A stretch of 64,000 nucleotides of DNA from Actinophytocola oryzae (GCF_004364325.1 NZ_SOCP01000027.1:1-64000), one strand, 5' to 3'; shown: positions 1-9,065, counted from the first letter of the stretch. The notes: generated from the letters alone by a model not told the origin. Numbers and translations are program-made.

Positions 1-18
1 CCTGGTCAGCCAAGCTAG

Positions 19-228
19 GGCCCGGGCCTGCGTCCGTCTCAAGATCCACAAACCGCAGGCTACCGGCCCTGTCACAACCTAACCGACCAGCATTGGGGCT
101 ATGCCGTCCACAAGGACACCACGAACGACGACTCGTGCCCGTCCGGGTACAACTCGTCGTTCACGGCGCTGTCGACGTTCCTCGGCGCACAGAGTGACGG
201 CGTGACGCTGTCACTGATCACCGGCTGA
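19..228 (+). pseudogene. 3' remnant of a secreted-type protein gene
   Basis: An open frame runs from just after an in-frame stop at 16-18 to a TGA at 226-228 and reads about 69 residues, including CHNLTDQHWGYAVHKD and a Gly/Ser/Thr-rich tail ending in SLITG. No start codon with a ribosome site is visible, so this looks like the tail of a larger gene cut off by an upstream stop or frameshift. Two cysteines and the composition suggest an extracellular protein. A perfect terminator hairpin follows six bases after the stop, which supports a genuine gene end. I do not recognise the family. Confidence 0.4.
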
Positions 229-233
229 GAATC

Positions 234-268
234 GCGGCCGGCCAGGTGCGATCCACCTGGCCGGCCGC
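234..268 (+). terminator. Perfect 15-bp stem terminator
   Basis: Arms GCGGCCGGCCAGGTG (234-248) and CACCTGGCCGGCCGC (254-268) are perfectly complementary around the 5-base loop CGATC. There is no clear T-run, as is usual in high-GC actinomycetes. It sits 6 bases after the stop of the fragment ending at 228 and could also end transcription arriving from the minus-strand regulator remnant. Confidence 0.8.
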
Positions 269-372
269 GGGCTCCGGTCGCCCGACAGTCGGGCGGTCCG
301 ACGTCACGGGCGGCAGGTGATCGAGCCGGTCTGTCCACTGTATTCCGTCCATTGTGGACGAGCTGAAGGATG

Positions 373-2364
373 TCAGGTCGAGTGTCGTGTGTCGGACGTG
401 CACTTCGTCGCGGTGCGGTGGTCGGCACGCGACAGAGCCGGTGCCGTGCGTGCCGGGTCGGCTTGTCCGAGAGCCGCCGCGATGCGTAGGCGCAGCAGGG
501 CCGCCCGTGGGGTCGGTGTGGTCTCGGCGACCGATTCGCGGACCAGGTCGTGGATGAACCGGAACGAGAACGGGTCGGCGGGAGCCGAGCAGACAGAGTG
601 CGTCGCCTGGGTTCCAGGCGGGCCAGACAGGTCCCGATGTCCAGGCCCGCGGCACGGGCGAGCAGGTCGAGGTCGACCTCGCGGCCGATGGACGCGGCGA
701 GCCGGAGGAGCTCCCTGGAGTCGTGGTCGAGGCCTGCCATGCGGTCGCGGACGACGTCGTGCACGGTGGATGGCACGCCTGTGCTCGCGGCTTCCTCGGT
801 GAGCACGGCGCGGCCCGCGAGCAGCCTGGACAGCTCCCGGACGAAGAACGGGTTGCCCGCGGTACGGGCGTGGATGGTGCGGGCGACGTCCGCACCTGGG
901 TCCTTGCCGGTCTCGAGGCGAACGAGTTCGGCCACCTCGGCCTCGCACAGCGGCCCGAGCCGGATGCGGCAGTGGCCGGGCACCCGGCTGGCCGTGGCGA
1001 GCGTCCGCGACAGGTCGCCGCCGTGGGCGCTCACCCGGTCGCGGAGCACGCCGACGATCACGGTGCCGCGGAGCATCCTGGCTGCCAGACGATCGAACAG
1101 CCGCAGTGACGCCACGTCGGCCCGCTGCAGGTCGTCGATGACGAGAACCACCGGCCGCTCGGCCGAGACCTGGCCGATGAAGGTGACGACCTGCTCGAAC
1201 AGGTCGAACCGCGTGCGGCGGGTGTCGTCGTCCGCTGGCGCCGGCGCGGTCAGGCCCATCGCGCGTTGGTCGAAGAGGTGGCGGAGCTCGCCGTCCTGCC
1301 ACCTCTCCCGCGTGGTGGCGGGCAGGTCGTCGAGGACCGTGCCGAGCGCCTGCATCCACGGCCACATCGGCGGTGCCTCGTCGTCGTCGAGGCAGTGACC
1401 CCACGCGACGAGCGCGCCGCGCCGGTCCGCTTCGGCGGTGGCCTCCTCCAACAGGCGGGTCTTTCCCACCCCGGGTTCCCCCTCGACGATGACGAGTCCG
1501 GTGCCGCCGTCGAGCGCTTGGCTCGACAGCTGGTGAAGCACCGTGAGCTCCCGTGCCCGGCCGACCAGGGCGCTGACGGGCGGTGTCCTGGGGTCAGGGC
1601 ACGGGCACCGCCGTCTGGCGCAGCACCCGCTGGTGCGCTGCCCGGAGTGCGTGGCCGGGTTCGATACCGAGGTCCTCGGCAAGGCGCGTGCGGATCGCGC
1701 AGAACACCGCGAGTGCTTCCGCTCGTTGCCCGGCGGCAGCCAGCGTGGCGACGAGGCTCGCCTGGACCGGCTCGTGCAACGGTGCCATCGAGCTGGCCAG
1801 GCGAAGCGCGGGCAGTACTCGATGTGGCTGTCTCAGGGAGATCGCGAGTTCCGCCGCGGCCTGGCATGCGTCGAGGAACTCGCCGTTGAGGGCGGTGAAA
1901 AGGGGCATCGCCGCTGATCCGTAGGTGAGTCCGTGGCCCGCGGGGCCGTGCCACAGGCCGAGGGCCGCGGTGTAGTGGTCGACGGCGGTGTTGGCGTCGG
2001 GGCGGGTCCTGGCGGTCTCGATGTGTTCGCGGAAGGTGATCAGGTCGAGCATGCCTCGGGTGGTGGTGAGCCGATAGCCGTTGCCGTGCCGGTGCAGGTA
2101 CGAACCGGCTTCGCGGGGTAGGACCGTTGGTTCGAACACCCGGCGTAGGGCGCCGACGTACTTCTGGAGGACGTTGGTGGCGCTGGCCGGGGCGCCGTCG
2201 TCCCAGATCAGCTCGATCAGTTCGCTCGCACTGGTCGGACGGCCGCCGCGGGCCAGGAGCAGGGCGAGCAGGTAGGCCTGCTGGCGTGGGCCGGGGTCGA
2301 GCTCGACGCCGTCGCGGGAAAGTCGGAGGGGACCGAGAATCCGGAGATGTAGGGAGCTGTTCAC
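373..2364 (-). pseudogene. SARP/ATPase (AfsR-like) regulator, frameshifted
   Basis: Reading from a GTG at 2364, the first 256 residues form a complete SARP: a winged-helix DNA-binding domain (LRILGPLRL, LIELIWDD, NVLQKYVGALRR) followed by a bacterial transcriptional activator domain. This frame stops at 1594-1596. The AAA/NB-ARC ATPase continues in another frame (LVGRARELTVL; Walker A EGEPGVGKTRLLEE; Walker B VVLVIDDLQ; GNPFFVREL) with no credible start of its own. Near 600 the frame shifts again to DPFSFRFIHDLVRES, and the frame ends at 373 without the usual TPR region. Family knowledge says these proteins activate secondary-metabolite genes on ATP binding. Two shifts plus a lost C-terminus make this a pseudogene, although the SARP half alone (1594-2364) could still be made as a short SARP. 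Confidence 0.85.
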
Positions 2365-2451
2365 GACCCGGGCCGAGCCGTCGTTGCCGGCGGTGGCGAC
2401 GCGGGTGCTGTCCGAGCTGAACGCCAGCCGCCACACCGGGCCGCGATGACC
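2365..2451 (-). pseudogene. WD40 repeat remnant fused in front of the SARP
   Basis: In frame with and directly upstream of the SARP start, 29 codons read GHRGPVWRLAFSSDSTRVA followed by TAGNDGSARV. This is a textbook WD40 blade up to the usual W-D, where SARP sequence begins instead. Upstream, the frame loses WD40 character. It looks like a recombination scar joining a WD40-protein end to the SARP. Confidence 0.65.
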
Positions 2452-2771
2452 ACGCGACCGAGGAGATATGGATTCACTGACGCCGAACGGCGAAGTTCCA
2501 TGATGCCAACGAGTTGAAGAACGGAGACGAACCACAGTGTGACTACTGCGGCGCGGACGTAGTGCGGCGCCTGTCTGAAGGGATATCTGTGGGCGGTGGA
2601 CGTGGTAGCGGAAGTTGACTACAAGGCGTTGAGAAGTGCATCCTCGCAGGAGGTGTCCAACGGTCTTGTCGGTGTCGAAGAGGCGGGGTGGCTGTCGGGG
2701 GTGATGCCGGTGGTGTGCGCCGTCGGTGTTCGAGTGGCGCGACAGGTACCGAGGTTCCCGACCGGATTGGG
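2452..2771. other. Intergenic stretch, nothing recognised
   Basis: About 320 bases between the WD40 scrap and the stop of the SDR gene. Short frames exist on both strands, but none has recognisable motifs, a ribosome site or domain-like composition. I see no clear terminator or tRNA. Confidence 0.5.
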
Positions 2772-3536
2772 TCATTGCGGCTGGGCGAGGGGCATGACCG
2801 TCAGCTGGGACAGGCACACGTGGGCGGGACGGCTTACCGCGTAACAGATCGCGTCGGCCACGTCGTCGGCGTTGAGCAGTCGCCCGTTCCTTGCCGCGGT
2901 CATCATCCCTTCGCGGAGGTCGGGATGGGTCGCGTGGTCGAACAGTTCGGTGGCCACGCCACCGGGTTTGACGTCGGTGATCCGCACGCCGGTCGGGGCG
3001 AGTTCCGCTCGGAGCGCCCGGGACAGGTAGCTGACCGCGGCCTTGGTCGCGCCGTAGACGGCGAACGCGGGGACGGCGGCATCGGCGCCGGTGCTGGAAA
3101 GGTTGACGATGTCCGCTGTCCGGCCTTCCGTCGCTGCCACAAGCAGGCCGGGGAGCAGGGCACGGGTGACGTGGAGCAGCGCGATCAGGTTGAGGTCGAG
3201 CATGTGCTGCCATTCCGTGCCGCGCCGGTCGGCGATCGGGTTGGGCAGCATGACGCCGGCATTGTTGACCAGCAGATCCACGGCACCCAGCCGGGCCGTG
3301 ACGTCCTCGGCGATCCGGTCGATCGAGTCGGGTCGGGTGAGGTCGGCCGGCACCGCGAGGGCCTGTTCGCCGATCTCGCTGGCCAGTGCCGCCAGGCGGT
3401 CGGCCCGGCGCGCGACGAGGGCGACACACGCGCCGTCGGCGGCCAGGCGGCGGGCGGTGGCCGCGCCGATCCCGGAGGCCGCGCCGGTGACCAGAGCGAC
3501 GCGGCCGGTCAGGGGCGCGGTGGAGGTCGTTGTCAT
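2772..3536 (-). CDS. Short-chain dehydrogenase/reductase (SDR)
   Basis: A 254-residue classical SDR, cytosolic and NAD(P)-dependent; the substrate is not predictable. Visible motifs are the cofactor-binding VTGAASGIGAA near residue 12, the NNAG motif (LLVNNAGV), the catalytic Ser in NLSSTGAD, the YGATK active-site Tyr/Lys pair, and VKPGGVATELF after the active site. The ATG at 3536 was chosen because it places the Rossmann motif at the normal distance; a longer frame extends to 3641 but would overlap the divergent regulator. It is transcribed away from the MmyB-type regulator at 3640, a pairing very common in actinomycetes, in which the regulator controls the adjacent oxidoreductase. Confidence 0.9.
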   Translation of the reverse strand: MTTTSTAPLTGRVALVTGAASGIGAATARRLAADGACVALVARRADRLAALASEIGEQALAVPADLTRPDSIDRIAEDVTARLGAVDLLVNNAGVMLPNPIADRRGTEWQHMLDLNLIALLHVTRALLPGLLVAATEGRTADIVNLSSTGADAAVPAFAVYGATKAAVSYLSRALRAELAPTGVRITDVKPGGVATELFDHATHPDLREGMMTAARNGRLLNADDVADAICYAVSRPAHVCLSQLTVMPLAQPQ

Positions 3537-3639
3537 GGCCCGGACTCTGGGCGTGACCGGCGCGACCAGCCAGAGGTCAGGCTTTCCTAGGTCGAATCGG
3601 ACCACCCACCTGTTGCTACTCATCGGGCATGCTGGTGCC
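3537..3639. promoter_or_regulatory. Divergent promoter region, SDR / MmyB-type regulator
   Basis: A 103-base gap between two head-to-head starts must hold both promoters and, by the usual logic of this pair, the regulator's binding site. No single strong palindrome stood out on reading. Confidence 0.5.
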
Positions 3640-4515
3640 ATGGCATCTGAGCTGGGACGTTTCCTGCATGCCCGGCGTGCCCGAACGCAGCCGGCCGACT
3701 TTGGCCTGCCCGCGGCCGGCGTGCGCCGCGTCCCAGGGCTGCGGCGTGAGGAGCTGGCGTCGTTGGCCGGGATCAGCCCGGACTACTACACCCGCATCGA
3801 GCAGGGCCGGGTCAGGCCACCGCAGCACACACTCGAGGCGCTGGCCGTCGCCCTGCGGCTCGACGACGTCGAACGCGAGCATCTGCGGCGGCTCGGCACC
3901 GTCGACCGCAAGCCGGTCACGACATCCCGTCGCCAGCCTCGACCCCGCGACGAGTCGGTGCGGGACGGTGTGCGCGCGATCCTCGACCGTTTCGCGGACC
4001 TTCCCGCCGTCGTCCTCGGGCGCCACCTGGACGCGCTGGCCTGGACCCCGGTCGGCGGTGCGCTGCTTGGCCTGCACGAAGCCGGCGAACGCAACATGGC
4101 TCGCCGGGTGTTCCTGCTGCCGGAGGCTCGAAGTCTGTATCCGGACTGGGACAGCGTCGCGGTGGAGATGGTCGGGCATCTCCGCCGAGTGTCCGTAGCA
4201 CGTGCCGGTGAAATCGTTCTGGCACAACTCATCGGCGAACTGGCCATGGTTTCGGCCGACTTCGCGCGGCTGTGGTCGCGGCACGACGTGCACGCGGGTG
4301 TCAGCGACCACAAGCTGTTCCGCCATGCCCAGGCCGGAACATTCGAACTCGAGCCGGAAGTCCTCACGTTGCCCCGGGACCAGCAAACTCTGTGCGTCTA
4401 CCGGGCCGAACCGGGCTCGACCGGCGCCGAGGCGTTGACGTTGCTGAACACGCTGGTCGCCTCGGGTCTGACTACCACAGGAGCCGGCGACGTACTGTCC
4501 TGTTTGGATGGATAG
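3640..4515 (+). CDS. XRE-family regulator with MmyB-like ligand domain
   Basis: A 291-residue protein. The N-terminal helix-turn-helix (residues about 5-75) has the hallmark of the family: RTQPADFGLP, RRVPGLRREELA, LAGISPDYYTRIEQGR, TLEALAVALRL. The C-terminal 180 residues match the MmyB-like ligand-binding domain (YPDWDSVAVEMVGHLR; FARLWSRHDV; HAQAGTFELEPEVLTLP). Family members bind a fatty-acid-like or unknown ligand and usually repress or activate the divergent oxidoreductase gene, here the SDR at 2772-3536. The ATG at 3640 places the HTH at the very N-terminus; a longer upstream frame is only a shadow of the SDR gene. Confidence 0.92.
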   Translation: MASELGRFLHARRARTQPADFGLPAAGVRRVPGLRREELASLAGISPDYYTRIEQGRVRPPQHTLEALAVALRLDDVEREHLRRLGTVDRKPVTTSRRQPRPRDESVRDGVRAILDRFADLPAVVLGRHLDALAWTPVGGALLGLHEAGERNMARRVFLLPEARSLYPDWDSVAVEMVGHLRRVSVARAGEIVLAQLIGELAMVSADFARLWSRHDVHAGVSDHKLFRHAQAGTFELEPEVLTLPRDQQTLCVYRAEPGSTGAEALTLLNTLVASGLTTTGAGDVLSCLDG

Positions 4516-4695
4516 TCATAGTGGACGGTGGTAGATCGGCGACACCGCCGGTGCCTCGACCCGCCGGCCGGAGTCCGACCGTCCTGCTCCTCCTCGACCT
4601 GGCGGTCCACCTGCGTTTGGTGGCCTGCCGGAGCGGTCCTCGTCGTGGCCGGCCTGAAACAGTCGAGAAGGCCATGGACAAGCTGATCGGCCCGG

Positions 4696-5541
4696 TCAAC
4701 CGGCGAAGGCGACGCCCGGCGTGCCGGTCACACCCAGGCCCGTCACGCGCAACACCGATCCGTCCGGTGTGTCGGCCGGGATGTCGAGGTCCTCCGAGGC
4801 CGACGTGACGAACAGGTTCGCGCCACCGAAGGCGCATGACGACGGTTGTTCGACCGGGACGGGGACGTGGGTCAGAGTTCGGCCGTGGCGGTCGATCCGC
4901 CGGAGCTCGTGGCCGCCCCACATGGCGATCCACAGCGTGCCTTCGGCGTCCACGCACATGCCGTCCGGTAGGCCGGCGTCGCCCGGGAAGGTGGTCACCA
5001 CCCGGCGTGCACCCAGCTCGGCCGTGTCGAGGTCCACGTCGAATGCCAGGACCTGCCTCTCGATCGAGTCGATCAGGTAGAATTCCCTGCCGTCCTGGCT
5101 CCAGCCCATGCCGTTGGGCAGCGTGAGTCCGTCGAGGACGACGTGGGTGCGCCAGTCGGTGTCGAGGACGTGCAGCGCGCCACGTCCCGCCTCGAAGTCC
5201 ACGTGCGTGCTGCCCGCCCACAGTCGGCCGCGCGGGTCGCACTTCGCGTCGTTCATCCGGTGGTGCTCGCTCAGGAGGTCGTGCCGTGGGCGGTAGGTGC
5301 CGTCGGTGTCGACCTCGGCGAACCCGCTCGCCGTCGCCGCTACGAAGCCGCCCCGCAGGCGGGGGACCGCGGCGCCGACCAGGGTCGGCAACCGGACCGT
5401 GCGGGTGACCCCGTCCGACAGGGTCGTCGTGTGGATGTGGCCGGCCAGGATGTCCACCCAGTACAGGCAGTTCTCCCGCTCGTCCCAGTGCGGGCCCTCG
5501 CCCACCCGCGCCCGGGCTGGGACGGCCACCTCGACGGTCAC
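4696..5541 (-). CDS. SMP-30/gluconolactonase family lactonase
   Basis: A 281-residue six-bladed beta-propeller hydrolase that opens sugar lactones. The metal ligands of the family can be seen: Glu in VGEGPHW (about residue 15), Asn in LPNGMGWS and Asp in LPDGMCVD. RMNDAKCDPRGRLWAGS is the substrate-side motif. Its ATG overlaps the stop of the upstream dehydratase gene by four bases (ATGA), so it is translationally coupled as the last gene of an SDR-dehydratase-lactonase operon. Together these fit an oxidative sugar route: dehydrogenation to the lactone, hydrolysis to the sugar acid, then dehydration. The sugar itself cannot be named. Confidence 0.9.
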   Translation of the reverse strand: MTVEVAVPARARVGEGPHWDERENCLYWVDILAGHIHTTTLSDGVTRTVRLPTLVGAAVPRLRGGFVAATASGFAEVDTDGTYRPRHDLLSEHHRMNDAKCDPRGRLWAGSTHVDFEAGRGALHVLDTDWRTHVVLDGLTLPNGMGWSQDGREFYLIDSIERQVLAFDVDLDTAELGARRVVTTFPGDAGLPDGMCVDAEGTLWIAMWGGHELRRIDRHGRTLTHVPVPVEQPSSCAFGGANLFVTSASEDLDIPADTPDGSVLRVTGLGVTGTPGVAFAG

Positions 5542-6809
5542 CAGCTGACCCCCGTTTCGTCGGTCGGGTCGGCCCAGTCGGTGTTGGGCACGAGGGGGTA
5601 CCAGCCCGGTCGGCCCGGGTCGCGGTCGTACGGGTAGCCGCCCTCCTCGCGGTACCGCTCGGCGTACTCGGCGACCTTGTCGTGGTCGAGCCGCACGCCG
5701 AGGCCGGGGCCGCAGGGCACCTCGATCGCGCCGTCCGTGTACGGGAGCTTCCCGCCGGCGATGACGTCGTCGGTGAGGTGGTGGTAGTGGGCGTCCGCGG
5801 CGAAGGTGAGGCCGGGCACCACCGCACCGAGGTGCAGCATCGACGCGAGCTGGATGCCCAGCTCACCGGAGGAGTGCACGGCGACCGGGAGCTGGAACGT
5901 CTCACAGATCCCCGCGGCCTTCACACAAGCCCGGATGCCGCCCCAGAACGTGGTGTCCAGCAGGATGACGTCGACCGCGGGGGCGAGGACGTTGGCCGCG
6001 AGCTGTTCGAAGTTCACGACCAGGGTGTTCGTCGCGAGCAGCGGGCCTTTGCCACGCAGTGCGCGCATGCCGCCCATGCCCCAGGTCGGGTCCTCGAGGT
6101 AGTCGTTGTCGACGTCCGCGATCGCGTCGATCACCCGCATGCTCTGCCGCAGCGACAGCGCGCAGTTCGGGTCGTACCGGAACGTGTCGCCCGGCAGCGC
6201 CGCCGCGAGCGCGCGGTAGCACTCGACCTCGTAGCCGGGCTCGAACACGCCGCCCTTCAGCTTGTGCGACCGGAAACCGTGACGCGCCCTGAGTTCGAGC
6301 GCGTGTGCCACCAGCTGGTCCACGGTCCGCACCTCGCCGCTGCCGGTGGCCGGGTCGGCGTAGCGGTAGAACAGGTAGCTCGCGAACTCGACCCGGTCGC
6401 GGACCCGGCCACCGAGCAGGTCGTGCACTGGCACGCCGATCCGCAGCCCGATCAGGTCGAGGCAGGCGAACTCGACCGCGGCGTGCAGCTGGGTCCTGTT
6501 GTTGTACAGCGACGCGGTCGGGTTGCAGATCTTGAACCGCAACGCCTCGAGGTCGAAGGGGCTGTGGCCGACGAGATAGGACTCGAGGTCGCGGACCGCG
6601 GCGGCCGCCGACTCGCCCCCGCCGCCGAGCTCGCCGAGGCCGACGAGGCCGTCGGCCGTCTCGACCTCGACCAGGGTGCGGACGAAGCGCCCCCAGTGCG
6701 CGCCCGCGGCGTGCCGCAGCGGGGCCACCAGGGGTACCGACACCGTGGTCGCGCGGACGGCGCGAATGGTGAAGTCGTGGAACTCGCGCTGTGTCGACGG
6801 TTCGCTCAC
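5538..6809 (-). CDS. Enolase-superfamily sugar-acid dehydratase (glucarate dehydratase type)
   Basis: A 423-residue protein starting at GTG 6809. The barrel domain carries the family's catalytic set: the K-x-K pair in SHKLKGGVF, metal ligands in FRYDPNCALS, YLEDPTWG and ATNTLVVNFEQ, the Asp in VDVILLDTTFWGG, and the His in VAVHSSGELGIQLASM. This pattern is closest to glucarate/galactarate-type dehydratases, which remove water from an aldarate or aldonate to give a 2-keto-3-deoxy acid. The GTG start overlaps the upstream SDR stop by four bases and the stop overlaps the lactonase start, so the three genes are one tightly coupled unit. No aldolase for the keto-deoxy product lies in the window. 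Confidence 0.9.
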   Translation of the reverse strand: MSEPSTQREFHDFTIRAVRATTVSVPLVAPLRHAAGAHWGRFVRTLVEVETADGLVGLGELGGGGESAAAAVRDLESYLVGHSPFDLEALRFKICNPTASLYNNRTQLHAAVEFACLDLIGLRIGVPVHDLLGGRVRDRVEFASYLFYRYADPATGSGEVRTVDQLVAHALELRARHGFRSHKLKGGVFEPGYEVECYRALAAALPGDTFRYDPNCALSLRQSMRVIDAIADVDNDYLEDPTWGMGGMRALRGKGPLLATNTLVVNFEQLAANVLAPAVDVILLDTTFWGGIRACVKAAGICETFQLPVAVHSSGELGIQLASMLHLGAVVPGLTFAADAHYHHLTDDVIAGGKLPYTDGAIEVPCGPGLGVRLDHDKVAEYAERYREEGGYPYDRDPGRPGWYPLVPNTDWADPTDETGVSW

Positions 6810-7603
6810 TCCGGCAACACCACGCCGGCGCTCGCCAGCAGACCACCGTCGACCGGAATGGCCGCGCCGGTCACGAAACTCGCCCGATCGCCGGCGAGGA
6901 ACGCCACCACCTCGGCGACCTCCTCGGCGCGCGCGACCCTGCCGAGGGGATGGGCCGCCCCCCACCGCCCGATCAGCTCGGCCGCGCTCGCCGCGTCGCC
7001 CGCGAACAGCCGCGCGGCGTCGCGCAGCATCGTCGTGTCCACCGAGCCGGGACAGACGGCGTTCACCCGGATCCCGTTGGCCGCCTCGTCGACGGCGAGC
7101 GAGCGGACGAACCCCAGCAGGCCCGCCTTGCTGGCCACGTACGCCGCCACCGCCCGCTGCGAGACGAAGGCCTGCACCGAGGACACCACCACCACCGAAC
7201 CTCCGCCCCTGGCACGCAGGTGCGGAACGGCGAACCTGGCGGTCAGGAAGCACCCGCGCAGGTTGACGTCGAGCACCTCGTCCCACTCCTCGGTCGTGGT
7301 GTCCGCCGCGGCGCCGTACCGCTGGACACCGGCTGACGCCACGACCACGTCGAGCCCGCCGCCGGGGCGCGCCGCCCGATCCACCAGCGCGCGGACCTCG
7401 GGCTCGGACCGGACGTCGACGGCGAACCCGGCCACCGTCCCGCGTGCCACCAGCGTGAGGTCGGCGACGGCGGCGTCGACCTCGGCCTGGTCGAGGCCGG
7501 CGATCGTGACGTCCGCGCCGCGCTCGGCCAGCATCGAACCGACCGCGCGGCCGATCCCGCTCGACCCGCCTGTCACCAGGACGGATTTGCCGGCGAACTC
7601 CAT
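6806..7603 (-). CDS. SDR oxidoreductase, probable sugar 1-dehydrogenase
   Basis: A 265-residue classical SDR with VTGGSSGIGRAV, VASAGVQRYG (in place of NNAG), VSSVQAFVSQ with the catalytic Ser, YVASK with Tyr and Lys, and NAVCPGSVDT, ending in a typical VDGGLLA C-terminus. The ATG at 7603 has GGAGG eight bases upstream and was preferred over an ATG 14 codons earlier that would cover the GntR operator. As first gene of the operon with the dehydratase and lactonase, the likely role is oxidation of a sugar at C1 or of an intermediate hydroxyl group. Expression is likely controlled by the divergent GntR at 7672. Confidence 0.9.
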   Translation of the reverse strand: MEFAGKSVLVTGGSSGIGRAVGSMLAERGADVTIAGLDQAEVDAAVADLTLVARGTVAGFAVDVRSEPEVRALVDRAARPGGGLDVVVASAGVQRYGAAADTTTEEWDEVLDVNLRGCFLTARFAVPHLRARGGGSVVVVSSVQAFVSQRAVAAYVASKAGLLGFVRSLAVDEAANGIRVNAVCPGSVDTTMLRDAARLFAGDAASAAELIGRWGAAHPLGRVARAEEVAEVVAFLAGDRASFVTGAAIPVDGGLLASAGVVLPE

Positions 7604-7634
7604 GTGTCCTCCGCGTCGATCTCGTGTTGGCATA

Positions 7635-7646
7635 CTTGCATACAAG
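7635..7646. promoter_or_regulatory. Probable GntR operator CTTGCATACAAG
   Basis: An imperfect palindrome, CTTG-CATA-CAAG, preceded by GCATAC so that GCATAC occurs twice eight bases apart. It lies in the 68-base gap between the divergent SDR (7603) and GntR (7672) starts. FadR-subfamily GntR proteins typically bind sites of the form TTGTATACAA, so self-control and control of the SDR operon are expected. Confidence 0.6.
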
Positions 7647-7671
7647 CCGCTGTGCTGTGACGATGTGCCGC

Positions 7672-8403
7672 ATGGCGGGTTCGGACAGGCCGGGTGGCGA
7701 AGCGTGGTCCGCGACGGGTCTCGCGCCGATCGTGCGCGGCAGGGGTGCCAACCGCACGTCGGACCGCATCTTCGCCGAGCTCGAGGCCGCGATCTGCGAC
7801 CTGCGCCTCGAGCCGGGCCGGCTGCTGTCCGAGACCGAGCTCGCCGGCAGGCTCGGGGTCAGCCGCACGCCGCTGCGCGAGGCCATCGGCAGGCTGGTCG
7901 ACGTCGGTCTCGTCGACGTCACGCCCCAGGTCGGTACCCGGGTGGCGATGATCCGGGCGAGCGCGGTCGAGGAGGCGCGGTTCATCCGGGAGGCACTCGA
8001 GATCGCGGCCTACCGCGACGCCGCCGCGCTGCCACACCGTGACGTCGGCCGCATGCGGGGCCTGGTCCAGCTCCAGGAGTCGGCCGCCCGCACGCGGGAC
8101 CTGGAGGCGTTCTTCGCCGCGGACGAGGCCATGCACGAGCAGGTGTACGTGCTGGGCGGCCATTTCGGCGCGTGGCAGGCGGTCCGGCGGATCAAACCCC
8201 AGCTCGACCGGGTCCGCAGGCTCGGCCTGACCGATGCCGGCCTGCTCGACACGCTGATCGCCGAGCACGCCGGCATCGTCGACGGTCTCGAGTCCGGCGA
8301 CACCGAGGCCGGGGTGGCGCACCTCCGGACGCACTGCCGCCGCGTGCTCACCACGTTGCCCGCGTTGCGCGTGAGCCACGAGCACTACTTCACCGGCACC
8401 TGA
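7672..8403 (+). CDS. GntR-family (FadR/FCD) regulator
   Basis: A 243-residue regulator. The winged helix is at residues about 25-90 (RIFAELEAAICDLRLEPG; LSETELAGRLGVSRTPLREA; LVDVTPQVGTRV). The all-helical FCD effector domain has FIREALEIAAYRDAA, FFAADEAMHEQVY, and a C-terminal EHAGIVDGLESGD with an H-x3-H-like metal/ligand set. FCD proteins sense sugar acids or other carboxylates. The ATG at 7672 was chosen over a GTG at 7624 because the operator-like palindrome at 7635-7646 would otherwise be inside the gene. It is divergent from the lactonase/dehydratase/SDR operon and presumably its repressor. Confidence 0.92.
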   Translation: MAGSDRPGGEAWSATGLAPIVRGRGANRTSDRIFAELEAAICDLRLEPGRLLSETELAGRLGVSRTPLREAIGRLVDVGLVDVTPQVGTRVAMIRASAVEEARFIREALEIAAYRDAAALPHRDVGRMRGLVQLQESAARTRDLEAFFAADEAMHEQVYVLGGHFGAWQAVRRIKPQLDRVRRLGLTDAGLLDTLIAEHAGIVDGLESGDTEAGVAHLRTHCRRVLTTLPALRVSHEHYFTGT

Positions 8404-8451
8404 GCCGCGGTCGGGGGACCGCCGCGGCACCGAACCACCGGAAGGGGCATC

Positions 8452-9036
8452 ATGTCGCGCTTCGCCGACCAGACAGCCATCGTCACCGGGGCGGGCTCCG
8501 GCATCGGGCACGCCATCGCGGACTGGCTCCGGGACGAGGGCGCGACGGTGTTCAGCGCGGACCTCGACCCCTCGGGCGTCCCCGACGGCCCCCGTCCCGT
8601 CCGGCTCGACGTGTCGCGCGAGGAGGACTGGCCCGCGCTGGTCCCCGACGTGCTCAGGGCGACGGGCCGGATCGACCTGCTGTTCGACAACGCGGGCATC
8701 GGCTCGACCGCCGACCCGGTGAGCTGCGGCGTGCGGGAGTGGGACAGGCTCTTCGCCGTGAACGCGCGCGGCCCGTTCCTCGGTACCCGGGCGGTGCTGC
8801 CCACCATGCTCGCGCAGGGCCGAGGCGCGCTCGTGCACACCGCGTCCGTCGCAGGCTCGGTCGGGCTCGCCAACCGCACCGCCCACTGCGCGAGCAAGGG
8901 CGCGGTCATCGCGTTCAGCAGGCAGGTCGCCATCCAGTACGCCGGCACCGGCGTCCGCGGCAACTGCGTCTGCCCCGGGACCGTCGACTCGCCGTGGGTG
9001 GCGCGGCTGCTCGACGGCGGCCTGCTCGCGGGCTGA
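8452..9036 (+). CDS. Short, probably inactive SDR
   Basis: A 194-residue SDR-like protein that follows the GntR gene by 48 bases with an AAGGGG ribosome site. It has VTGAGSGIGHAI, LLFDNAGIGS and VHTASVAGS, but the active-site motif reads AHCASK, so the catalytic Tyr of Y-x3-K is His. It also stops just after CPGTVDSPWVARLL, about 55 residues short of a normal SDR end (no VDGG tail). This suggests loss of dehydrogenase activity, or a gene shortened by the rearrangement that placed the convergent ABC operon 30 bases away. A folded binding or regulatory role cannot be excluded. Confidence 0.75.
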   Translation: MSRFADQTAIVTGAGSGIGHAIADWLRDEGATVFSADLDPSGVPDGPRPVRLDVSREEDWPALVPDVLRATGRIDLLFDNAGIGSTADPVSCGVREWDRLFAVNARGPFLGTRAVLPTMLAQGRGALVHTASVAGSVGLANRTAHCASKGAVIAFSRQVAIQYAGTGVRGNCVCPGTVDSPWVARLLDGGLLAG

Positions 9037-9065
9037 CGGCCGGTCCCCGCATCCGCGGTCCGGCA

